A stretch of 64,000 nt of DNA from contig CALNVZ010002974.1 in NCBI GenBank assembly GCA_940671915.1, positions 37,194,575 through 37,258,574 on the forward strand, read 5' to 3'. Positions 10,425 to 21,500 of the stretch are shown piece after piece; the stretch's first letter is position 1, and every line of letters begins with the position of its first letter. Position numbers and translations under genes: made by a program. Below the pieces are notes generated by a model. That model saw only the letters and a program-made list of their open reading frames with translations. It had not been told where the DNA came from and searched no databases. This DNA comes from Paracentrotus lividus (Eukaryota; Echinodermata; Echinoidea; Camarodonta; Echinidae).

Positions 10425-12034
10425 GACCATGAGACTTTCCTTTATCTATGAAAGAATAGATTGCGAGAAATCATAGAAGATTATTATCATGTGGAGTTTG
10501 TTTAGGTCAGAGTAAAAAGGCGGGAGGACAATTTTGACTCACCCTAAGAACCAAATGAGCTCAAATGCTTATCAAAATTCAAAGTTTTCAAAACTCTCTT
10601 CGTTGATTATCTTTAAGAGATTTGCTTTGATGGCAATATAATGAGATTTACATGCGTTTATCGGGAGATGTGTTTTTATATTTATTTCAAATTTGTTTTC
10701 ATTATTTTGAGGAATTGTTATTTTCATATGATTCCAGTTAAACTTGTTAACGCAAACATCTTAAATTTATTAGGACCAACACCACTTGTAACAGAGGAAA
10801 ATTCGTCTTTTCCCTCATCCGAGATGCAATCAGCAATGACAACTACCATGACCACTAGCAGGATACCTTCAGGTACAGGGGGCCTTCGTGGGTCTGAGGG
10901 GAGCGGCAGCAGAAGGGTAAGACGGCTAGGCAGTCACACAAAAAGTTCTCAAAACTCACTTGATGTTCTGAAAGCATCTTAAACTGCAGGGGCAGTGAGC
11001 GGTTTTTGGAAAGGGGCTGAACATGCCAAAATCCCTCCCCCCCAAAAAAAAAATAATAATAATAAATAAAAAATAAAAAATAATAAATATAACCCCCCCC
11101 AAAAAAAAAAAAAAAACAAAACAAATCAAAACAAAACAAAAACATAATAATAATTTCGCGCTTTTTGTACCGTTTACTGAAAAAGGTCCCTTGCCTTCCA
11201 GCGCCGTGGTCCACAATGTAAATCGAGCTACCGCCAGTTTATTCGGTTAGGGTGCGATCACTTCGCGGAGACGTCTCCGCGACAATTTATATAAAAAAAA
11301 AAAAACTGAAGTAGTCCCAAATCCGTCTCCGATATTCAGAAGACGCCCAGAGACGTCTCGCGACAGTTGAGAAAAAAAAAAAATTGAAGTAGTCCAATCG
11401 TCCCCGAGACGTCTCGGAGACGTATTTGGACTACTTCAGACTTTTTCATAAATGTCGCGGAGACGTCTCGGAGACGACTCTAATACTTTTTATCCGTCCC
11501 GGAGGCGGATTTTTATTCTGTCGCGGAGACGTCTCGCGAAGTGAGATAGCACCCTTAGAGCGTCCCTTTCGGACAAAACACTTTAATTCGACAGAGTTCA
11601 TGAAGTAATATCATAGTTCTTACAAATAATCTTTCTATGAATGCACAGTTTGAGCAATATTCAGCAGATTCCCCCCCCCCCCATTCCCTTTACTATTAAG
11701 GTGAACCTTTGTAAATTGTTTTTTTTTGTCGGGGGCGGGGAGGAATTCATTTATCAATAGGCCTTCGCCTTGTATTCTATTAATACAATTTCATTCATTT
11801 CAGTGTTTGACAGCACGCATAAGCTGTACAAACTACAAAATTGTGGCCGATAATTTGGCGCTCATCAAAGCTTACGCGCGGACATCGTTTTCCCCGTCGT
11901 ACGTGATCGGTTGCGGTCAACGGTGCAGCGCTCAGGGGTTCAGTCTTTGCTCAGTTTTAACGTTCAACGAGCCAGAGAGGTCGTGCTTACTCGAGGAAAC
12001 GAATCCGGACTCGAGCTCAACTTCTTTCGAATAA
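8689..12034 (+). CDS. Secreted C-type lectin + PAN/apple domain protein, complete 4-exon gene
   Basis: Joined coding exons 8689-8761, 9708-10061, 10774-10872 and 11814-12034 give 747 nt, 248 aa. Order: signal peptide (about residues 1-19, hydrophobic FIVLIVIFL), C-type lectin domain (about 26-142), Ser/Thr linker (about 143-175), PAN/apple domain (about 176-248). All three introns are phase 1, the usual state for shuffled extracellular modules. The product should be secreted and may bind carbohydrate or another surface ligand, perhaps in immunity or adhesion; that role is inferred from the families. I cannot match it to a named gene. The start is the ATG opening the hydrophobic leader. Gene 1 in this window looks like a tandem relative. 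Confidence 0.82.
8930..9160. repeat. MITE with GGAGACGTCTCC palindromes (copy 1)
   Basis: Several GGAGACGTCTCC palindromes, with a right end 'cgcgaagtgagataccaccc' that matches the right end of the element at 11250-11554. The left end is more diverged. It lies in intron 1 of the lectin/PAN gene. The open frames on both strands are created by the inverted repeat. Confidence 0.7.
9708..10061 (+). CDS. Exon 2: C-type lectin domain
   Basis: 117 codons in phase 1 at both ends (acceptor TTTTTAG|ATA, donor AATG|GTAAGT). Hallmarks are GSCYHFSS at the start, HWIGLTADASG (WIGL motif), VWPDGS, and the closing WYDQNCSESYRYICE, with cysteines at the long-form CTLD positions. The Ca2+/sugar EPN or QPD triad is not visible (the region reads NYGDSGYALDDGGFC), and the WND position reads WYD. 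Classical mannose- or galactose-type binding is therefore not predicted. Confidence 0.88.
10380..10423. repeat. Poly(A) run of 44 bases
   Basis: An uninterrupted A tract in intron 2 of the lectin/PAN gene. It could be a retroelement tail or a slipped homopolymer; no element body is recognised before it. Confidence 0.85.
10774..10872 (+). CDS. Exon 3: Ser/Thr-rich linker
   Basis: A 99-nt exon between acceptor TTTATTAG|GACC and donor TTCAG|GTACAG, phase 1 on both sides. It encodes PTPLVTEENSSFPSSE followed by MTTTMTTSR, a likely O-glycosylated spacer between the lectin and PAN domains. It corresponds in position to the long Thr-repeat exon of gene 1. Supported mainly by phase, splice sites and composition. 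Confidence 0.65.
11250..11554. repeat. PIF/Harbinger-like MITE with TTA target duplication (copy 2)
   Basis: Termini GGGTGCGATCACTTCGCGG and its inverted counterpart CGCGAAGTGAGATAGCACCC are flanked by TTA on both sides (11247-11249 and 11555-11557), the target duplication typical of PIF/Harbinger elements. Internally it repeats GGAGACGTCTC motifs like the copy at 8930-9160. No transposase. It lies in intron 3 of the lectin/PAN gene. Confidence 0.8.
11814..12034 (+). CDS. Exon 4: PAN/apple domain, terminal
   Basis: Acceptor TTTGACAG|CACGC is chosen over the earlier TTTCAG because it alone keeps phase 1 and gives the same RIS/RMR start as gene 1's PAN exon. 72 codons and a TAA stop. The cysteine pattern GCGQRCSAQGFSLCSV ... 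SCLLEE matches PAN/apple spacing. Confidence 0.75.
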
Positions 12035-15000
12035 CATATTGGGGCTACAACCTATTCGATGAATTGATTTGATTAGCTCAAATTCGAGCAATATTACAGT
12101 GTGGAGAAAATAGATTGTTACCGGAAATACAATTCATATTGCATTAGAGCACACTTTAATATAGACCGTGCCTTCATTAAGTTGCTAAGCAACTGCAATT
12201 TTCGATGGAGATTGCATTTAATTTCAAATCAAGTTTCATGATAAAGGTGTTTTGTGGTGAGTGACCCTGAAAACAAAACCAATATAGGTAAAAACAGAAG
12301 GCGGTTGGTTTCAGATGATGTATATCTTATTGCCGGTAAACAATTATTTTTCTCCCACATTATTTCTCTAAAAGTTAAAACATTTAGAAGAAAAAAAAAA
12401 TAGAGAGAGAGAGAGAAAGGGAGAAATTTATAAACTATAACACAATATTATATCTAGAGTGAAGTGAATCGTATAAATAAATATGGAACCTAAAGGGTGA
12501 CAGAGAGGATTAATTATTGATTTCAATCACGGTAGTATTATTATTTTATGATATTGAACATTTGACGATTTTAAAACAAAACACAGTTCAAATTTCGAAA
12601 CGGTTACAAGGAAATATGAGAAATATCATAATTTAGTTAATTGCGGTAACAATTTAATACTTTTCTCTAAGATATATCATAATATTTGATGTTTAACATC
12701 TTTGGATTGTTTTCCTTTGAAAAATGTGTAGAATCTAGCTTTCTTGCTATCATTGTAACAATTAATTATGTTAATTAATATATTTTTGTGTGTTGTTTTC
12801 TTGATGCTCAGGGCCCCAAAAGGGCCGCTGTCTAAAACTACGTTTAAGTTATATATAGAACTAGTCTTGACTAGAACAGATAATCATACCTCACTGATAC
12901 ACGTTTGTCAAAACCCAATCAACCAATAAATCATTACCAGCATATCATTATCCTCCTAATCACTATTATTATCATAATACAGTCTGTGTCATATAAAATG
13001 GTACAAGAAAAAAAACATGTTTTTAAAGTATGAAAATTAATCACATTCGAAAAGTGTTTGGTGCTGTAAATCTTGAGATATTACCAGTTTTCTATGATCG
13101 AGAAATAAATGTAATTTGCGCATGCTTTTCTATGGGTTTTGCACATAACAGCCATGAATTCAGCACACCGAAACAATGGATGTGTGTAATTCGATAAGCT
13201 CATCGCCACACAAAATTTAGCATAACCTTTGTTTTACATAAGTAAATTATACAAAACAAAGTGTATCAGCAAGAAGAATCTTTTGGCTTTAAGTTGGTAC
13301 CACAAACACACATCAAGTTGATAAGATTTCATACCTTAATTATTTTTTCCCGACTGTACCATTTTTTTTACACAGACTGGACATATAGCAAATCATTACG
13401 CCACCACCATCATCACTATCCACATCAGCAATGTTAATTATGTTAGGAGTAAATATGAAAAGTAAGAAAAGAATTTGCAGTACACTGCATGGCAGATGAG
13501 TATTTGATTAAAAATGAACTCTTAAAATATCTTACATGTATACGCATCGATTGTTTAAATTGAATTTGGGACAATAGTCACACATGATTGTGCAATGTGC
13601 ATAGCCTTTTATTTTTTGCTTTAGACTAAAGACCTCATTATAAAAGATTTCATCATAATGGACACATATGTATCAATGCGCTCATTTTTTTTATAGATTG
13701 GGACTGGGGGAATTGTATCAATATTGTAGTTGTGCTTTTCATCAATGCGGTAGACTGTAATCAAATTACAGTACGCCAATTCTTCTGAAAATGTAAATAA
13801 ATTGCCACAATCCAGTTATTACTTTGTTACATTGTCACATTTATTAAAGTAGAACTAACAGATCTCATCAATTTTATTGCAATAATATCTTCAACAATAT
13901 CACCATGATCTCCATACTTGGTGTTGAGATCTTGATAACAACTTCAAAAGACGAAAAAGAGAATTCATAAGACACACATGGATACATTTCAAATTCACTT
14001 GAAGTAAATTCTTGCTAAGCAATTATCTTGTTGGTTTTTTTTCCTTGCTTGGCAGGAAATAGGAACAATTAAGTTTTTGTGAAATTTCTAATCATGATGA
14101 TTAATTTCAGAAATGAGTCCATTTACAAGGAAATCTTATTAACAGAGAGATATCGGAGAGAGAGAGAACAAAAACAAACATATACAATAGAGAACAAACA
14201 AAATGTGTAAACATGTAAACAATAATTGTCTAGTTGGAGAAAAACTAACAAACAGTGGATTGAGATTTGGGTCGTCATATTTTTTGTACATTTTAACTAA
14301 GATCTGAAATAGCCATTTTATATGTTTCCGCATCAGGGATTTACACAACACTGAAAAGGTAATTAGCCATTAAGTTCTTGTATTATTTCAGATGGTTGAA
14401 TTTAAGTAAAATATGCATGAACATACAAGTCTGTTTGTAGAGACTTAAAATTCATTACTTTTCGTAATACTACGTACAACGTTCAGCTGCAGTTTATGGC
14501 TTGCTTGATTCATTAAATTCTAATAATAGACATAAATGGTGCAGCATATCCATTAATAATGTGTTGGCTTTCTTGGCATATTTACATGCTTTTGATGACA
14601 CCTGTGGCGCAGAAAGAGAGATATTGATTGTATTTACCATATATGATAATACATAACATCTAATAATAATAACGCTCTCTTCAATATCACTAAATAACTC
14701 AATGAGACAGAGCATGGACAAAAAGGAAAAGATTACTATTGAATCTAACAATAATAAAATGCAGATTCACTCAACATGATAAATCTATGACAATGAAATG
14801 TTGAGATAAAACACAGTTGACTAAATACATGAATGTTCTTGAGACTTTGCCATGTAATTGGAATTATGGCAATCAGAAAGCAATGAAGTGGAAGAAAAAA
14901 AGTTTGGTTTTGAATCTAGATGCATAATATGTACTAAGAAGGCAAATAGCATAAAGCCTTTATTTCAATAAAAGGCTAAAGATCAACTTATAACTAAAAT

Positions 15001-15400
15001 GGAAGGTATTAGGTAGACAGTTTGGGGTAAATTTGAATAAAAGGAGGAAAAAAAGTTTTTTGCTGCTTCATTCAATTGAAATAGAGAATTTCATTACTGA
15101 TTATTTTTTATATGTTTTAGAGTATCATCTCAAAGAAGTTTGAACATTTCTCAGCCAAATGCAGTATTTTGATTTACAATTACTTACATGTAAAGAGTTA
15201 TTCTTTCTTATTTGGCCATCACTGTCCCAAACTGTTTGCTTGCACTCCTGACAGATGCTTCCCCACCCCTGTCAGTCAATTTAAAGTTGGATTTTTTTTT
15301 TCACTTGAACCACCGACTGGTTTTTTCCCCCCTAAAACCTATTGGTTAAAATTTTGGCTTGAACCTCTTACCGAAGCTATTTCCATTCCTTTAGGTCACT
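12035..15400. other. Intergenic region between lectin/PAN and aminopeptidase genes (tail to tail)
   Basis: Both flanking genes end into this stretch. A minus-strand AATAAA is present near 14960, about 440 bp past the aminopeptidase stop, and a plus-strand AATAAA is near 12476. One MITE lies at 12980-13379. No exon could be supported; the small open frames are AT-rich and unlike known proteins. Confidence 0.6.
12980..13379. repeat. MITE with CAGTCTGTGT termini
   Basis: The left end CAGTCTGTGTCATATAAAAT and the right end (read inverted) CAGTCTGTGTAAAAAAAATG match, and both are followed by GGTAC. 400 bp, non-coding. The CAGT-type start resembles Tc1/mariner-derived elements, but no clear TA duplication is seen on the right. 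Confidence 0.6.
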
Positions 15401-15589
15401 CTAAAGTTGGACTTTTTGCTCGAGCCACTGACCGATGCTGGCTCCGTCCCTTTCTAACCATTTGGCCTTGAGTCGGATGTTCTCTAAGGATTGCTGGACA
15501 GTTCTTTCAGCAGCAGGGGCAGGATGGGCCTCAAAGAAGGCCTTGACCTCTAGGGCCCTCTCCTCAGTGGTAAAGCCTTCAGTACATGA
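15401..15589 (-). CDS. NPEPPS: NPEPPS exon 18 (C-terminus, stop)
   Basis: 62 codons plus TAG (15401-15403), acceptor TTACAG|TCATG, phase 0. Encodes the C-terminal helical end, with [19 protein letters not shown] closely matching the animal family's end, then [12 protein letters not shown]. Confidence 0.9.
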   Translation of the reverse strand, partial: SCTEGFTTEERALEVKAFFEAHPAPAAERTVQQSLENIRLKAKWLERDGASIGQWLEQKVQL

Positions 15590-18500
15590 CTGTAATACAA
15601 CAATACAATAAATATTTAATTCAAGGGACCTCTCCTTGGTGATAAATTCTTCAGTACACTGTAAAACAAAAATACAAACAATATTAAAATCTTGAAGTCT
15701 AGGGCTCTCTCTTTATAAAATGGTCTGCTTATCAAATTACCAACACACATCAATCCACTTTTTGTTGAGGAAAATCATCTCATACAGTGCTTACTATCTG
15801 AACAAAGGCACTGATCACAAATACTGTTATTGACACTATCATTACTGTGAAAGACCCACCTGTCTTGTAAACAGGAATCTACCATTTATCCTGGAAGAAC
15901 TGCCATGCTACAAAAAATGCAGCTCACGTCCTGTCTTTGTTCCTATCACTCCATCCATCACAAATACTATTACAGATACTATTGTTACTATGATGGACCT
16001 ACCTGAACAAGTCTTGAAAGAAGGAATCCACCAGAGAACCTTTCAAAGAGTTCAGACCACTTATCTTGGAGGAACTGCCATGCTAGCTCACGTCCTGTCT
16101 TTGTTCCTGTCACTCCGCCAATCACAAACACAGTGTCCTGTGAACGCACATGCTCCTGCATACACAACAAAGAGAGAAGAACGTTAAGAAATTCACTACA
16201 GCCCAATAGTGTTTTCTAAGTTGATGCAAAAATAACTAATCAATAGATAAATTCTCCTTTAATATTTCATTCTAAATAATTAGTGGGTATACACTTACAA
16301 ATTTAGTTGACTTCTACTAACACTTTCAATTCATGCCTAGTGTTTTACTTGTGGAGGGGGGGGGGGGTGCCCATTGTTCTAAAGGTTTGTTTGGCAGAAT
16401 ACACAAATTTTTTATACCTGAATGTTTTTTTTTGTCCAAAAATGAAATAATGTTTGATGATCGGGAAATGAAATAAGGCTTTGAAGAAGAAAAAAAAGAA
16501 AGAAAAAAAAAAAGAAGTAGGCTTGATAAAAAAATACAAGATCCATCTTATCAAAGAATCAAGGATGAACAAACTTTATTTCATTTTTAGATTGAAAAAC
16601 CCAATTTCATTGTTGGAAAATAAAACCTTCAGAATAACGAAACAAAGACCAAGGAGTGGTGACTTTTTACTTACCCCCATGGAGAATTCCAGCACCTTCT
16701 TGATGAGTTCAGGATCTTTGATTGCACCAAGGGATCGCTGGATGCGATCTTTCTCTTCTTGAAGGTCTTGTACTTTGAAGAACTATTGGAATATAATCAA
16801 ATGAGCAGAATAAATGAACGTAACCAATCATGTTACAGAAGATTTTTTTTTTTCAAATAAACTATCATGTATATTTTCAAATTTGTCATTTGCAAAACAA
16901 GTTTTAAAGGAGACTACTGGTATTACAGAAAAAAAATATTCTAATGTTTGTAACTGTTTGTTTAACTACAGAAAAGACAATATAATAAACTTGATAGAAC
17001 AATCACCATGAAGGATCATGTTGTGATGGTCAGTGTTCTAACAGTAGTAAACATGATAAGAATACCCAATGGAGAGTGGGTAAGGTTCAAACTTCAATGT
17101 GGGCTTGAAATGCACTGGCTTCGAGTTACAATGTATTTTATTTGACAAATTTACAGGTAAAATATGATCATTTAATATTCAAATTTTAATTAGCTACTGA
17201 TTGAATTCTGAGGCTACAACATTGCTTGCAGTATTATATGATTTTTACACATTGTAAATGTGACAAAAATCGAATGTGTCAGTACGCTTTTGTTCCATCA
17301 GTCAACAAAAGCGAGCATAGAGCAAATATCTACTTGTGCCTTACCTCAATCATATCGTCAAGAGTGGCTGCATCACCATGAGCTAGAACAGTGAGGTAGA
17401 CAGCACCTCTTAGATCAGCAGGAAGCTGTTCACCACCAGATCTGTGTGCTTTGAACCTCTTTCGTGCTTCCTCAACCGTTGCTTCGTGTCCGTTGCGCCC
17501 CATCACTCGAATCACAAGAGCTCTCAACAAGGCATCCAGGTGATCTAAATAAAACACGGCAAACATCATTTTTCATGAAGTTAAGTTGCAATTTACATTA
17601 TGTACTGTAAAATTGCCAATTTTCAAGCATAAGAGTCATTGATTCATTCACAATCAAAGGTCGTTGATTCATTCCCGATCCTTTCAAAGAGAATCTAGTG
17701 TAGTGGGAAAGGTAAACACAATTATTGTGTGCTTTCAACTTAATTACATGGTATTTATAGTAGGAGGGCTACTGCAATAAATTCCTCTTTAAGTGCCCCT
17801 ACAGTCATAATATGACAAAAAACAGCTCAAATATTTGGGCCAAACCTTTTGTGTGGTCCCTTACATGCATTTTTGTGTGCAGTGCATGTTATGCTAAGCA
17901 GAATTAGGTTTATTTCCTATAATCTTTTTTTATTCCAAAACCTCACAGCACCAAGCCATTCTAAGGTGAATCTTTATTAACCTTTCCCAATCACTTTCAG
18001 ACAGTTTCTTACAGAATTTATCTCATGACCACATCAACAATTTGCCTTTAACGACTTACTTTCATTCTCGACAGCATCCCATCCCAACCTGGTGTAGACC
18101 TTTCCAAAGAGCTGCTTGGCAAACGCCTTGAGATGAGGTAAATGATCTGTACTTGACAATAACACTCCGATGGCACCAAGGTTAGTAGCTATTTCTTGCC
18201 AGACGGTAAAGTCAGTCTCATTCTCAAAGGCCTCAAAAAGTTTCATGACGTCAACAGTGCTGGCTTGCCCAGTCTTTGCCTAAAATAAAAGACAATTTTT
18301 TTTTCTTCATATCATCACATTATAGTTTGTTAGGAAAAGGATCTATACTGGACAGTAATACACCAATACCATCATGGGTGGCAGCTATCTCTGTTCGTAT
18401 AGTACAGGTGTAATGATCTCATTCTCAAGCCCTCAAAATACATTTAGCTATATGAAAACTGGCTTGCCCGGTTTCTGCTTACCTGTAGAATGAATTCAAG

Positions 18501-21500
18501 ACAGGTGTTATATATAATTAATTTCGAGTAGCATGGTACATGCAGCCATAACAACAAATTATAGTAAAACCAACTTACACTGACCAAACAATACTACCCC
18601 CAAAAAACATCAAGTTTTTTCTTTTAGAAAAACATTTCATCTAATGAGCTGGTAAAGTTGTCTTGAGGAATATGATTTTCTGAAAATGTTTGTTACTTTG
18701 ATTAGTTGTGTAGATCCAATACCATTTTGTTGGTGAAAATATTTTGTTAACTTACCAGAGCAAAGAGATCTGACTCTATTCCTAGTCTATCCCTGGCTGG
18801 CAGGACCTGGTCTCGAATGCCTGGCATAAGGGCCTCTAACATCTCACTAGAGTACTGTACACGGTAGAATCCTACTGTTCCTGGATTCACCTGGAAAAAA
18901 AAAATGAAATTTACATGATAAGAACATATTCTAGACTCTTTACCTCTGTCTATCTCAGGGTTGTGAGTGACCACAAATAAAAAGAGATGAAATGAAGCTG
19001 AAAGAGCTGAAAAAATAGCTGAATTTCAAAACAAAAAAAGGCTGAAATCAGCTAAAAAGCTGAACTCTCACACCCCTGCTATCTAGTAACAACAAGAACC
19101 CGGTTAAATAATCATTGATGTGGTGTTTCAAAAATCACAAGTGTAAAAAATGCATCTGATATGGCATAAATATTCATATTTATGTATATGACAGCGCTGT
19201 AAAACAAAAAAAATGATAACTAATATGGTCAAGGATAAAAGGTTGCGGCTGTCAGAAAAGTGATTTTCCTTGAAATATGGACTTACTAAATCTGTACTAT
19301 ATGGGTAACCACTATAGAATGGTGACCTTAATAGACAACACGCCTTTCTCCCAATAGAGGAATGATATGGGTAACCACAGTAAAATGGTTACCCTTCAGA
19401 AAACTTGCCTTTCTTCAAAGTGAGGGACCAATATTGGTAACCCTTATAGAATGGTGATATTAACAAACAACACAACCATCTTCCATGAGAGGGATGATAT
19501 GGGTAACCAGTGTAAGATGGTGACCTTTATAGGCAGATTTTACTGTACCTTGATTCCTTCTGCTGGTGGTGCATCAACTGTGACTGAGGTGGAGTTATCC
19601 TCTAGGACAACCTTCTTGATAGTCTTGGTTGGTTGGCTGGATGTAGCAATGCTAATGGGTACCATCCACTTGAAATCACCATCTGCAGGTTACACATCAC
19701 AAAAGATATATGGATAAACTCTCCACAATAAACAAGTGTAATACGGTATTTATAAAAGAATAATATTCCGGATTTATATTCATGTAGTGCTTAATATCTC
19801 TTAGTGCTTTACAGACTCTCACCTTGTCATCGGATTCAGACTTTACTAAAAAGCACATATGGACATCACAATTATTATAGTTGCTATTCAAATACTCCCA
19901 TACTTGAGTTATTGTAATGTTGCATGGGGTAACACTTTCAGAACACATACTGATAAATTGAAAATTCTGCAAAAGAAAGTACTGAGGCTTATAACGAAAT
20001 CAAACTTCAGGTCTCCAAGCAAACCTTTATTCCTTAGACTGAAGTTGCTTCCTTTTGATGAACTCATATCATTCAATAGTTTGATTTTTATGTTTAAACT
20101 TCAGTTGGGTCCTCAAACCTCTTTATTGAAAGATCTGTTTGCCTCAAATTCGCAGATACATAATTATAATACTCGACAAAGAAATCTCATACACCGCCCT
20201 CATGTTAGAACTCATGTCTCCTTAAACTCCTTTCGGATTTTTTGTATAAAAGAATGGAATAGGCTACCGCTTGATATTAAAAACAGTACAACATTCTCAA
20301 GGTTTAAAATCCTTTGTAAATCATTATTATTTCAAAGAATATAAATGTTAAATTCAAACTAAATTTTATTTGACTATACAGCCAACCTGTGTATGCCTGC
20401 TGTGTGTTGCTTGTGTTTTTGGATGTGTTTGTGTTTGGGTGTGTGTGCGTGTGTACCAGACATTGTAAATACATTCCATATTATTCCTGTAGGCCTATTA
20501 TGTATTCTTGTACATTATAACGATATATCTCATGTATATTTTAAGTGGGGCCCCTCTCACAAGCCTAGCTTCTCTTGGGGTCCTAAAACCACTCATGTTG
20601 TTATTCAAAACTCCTGCAAATGTATTTTAACTGTAATCAATGTATGATATGTTTGGTTTTGAATAAATTCATTCATTCATTCATTCATTCATTCATTCAT
20701 TCATTCACGTGTACCATCTAATATGAAACAATTTCATATTTGAGTCCTTTACAATTATTTTTACCTGTCATCTGATGCTTCTAAGTATTTCTGACACACC
20801 TCACTTTAGCACTTTAGCATCATGTCAGCCAATAAGGGTGGCTTTTATTCCATTCCTACTGAGTACCCATTTGTAGCTGGGTTAGGAGGAAGCAATGTAG
20901 ATGCATGTATAAAGCATTTTGCACAAAGTGCTGGGGAGCGAACCTGCAACCTTTGCATCCCCAGTCAAGTGATAAAAGCACTGGACTGCAACATTTCTTT
21001 ATCATTATTCACTCCTTTCCAAGGCTGATCAAATCTTCATTTTGTTCCAATTCTTTATTAAATTCTTTGTTAAAATTCTTTACCGATCAATATTATCAAT
21101 TTTTTTAGAAGTCTCTCACCTTCTTTCTGTCCATCAGCAGAGAACTTCTCCTGTGAGATGTTAAGAACCTGCTTGTCTCCTTGTCTCTCCCTGGTCACTT
21201 TGAGTACAGGGAATCCCTTCTGCTTAGTCCAGGTGCCCATGATCTCTTCTATGGGTTTCCCGCTAGCTTCCCCTAGGGCTCGCCAAAGGTCTTCTGTGAA
21301 TGTGTTTGTGTACTTGTGCCTCTCCAGGTACACGTTCATCCCTTTCCGGAAGGCCTTTGGTGAAATCAGAAGAAATATGTCCATTGTTATCAGAGCTCAA
21401 AAGTTACAAGAAACACTAGTTGTGTGAATGGCATTGAAACTAGAAACAAAACACTGTAAAAGATTGAAATGTCATTCATCATGTCAAAATGAGACATAAG

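Noticed and set aside
10855-11214. Minus-strand open frames with long Phe/Ile/Tyr stretches
   Set aside because: Produced by A-rich and C-run low-complexity sequence in intron 3 of the lectin gene.
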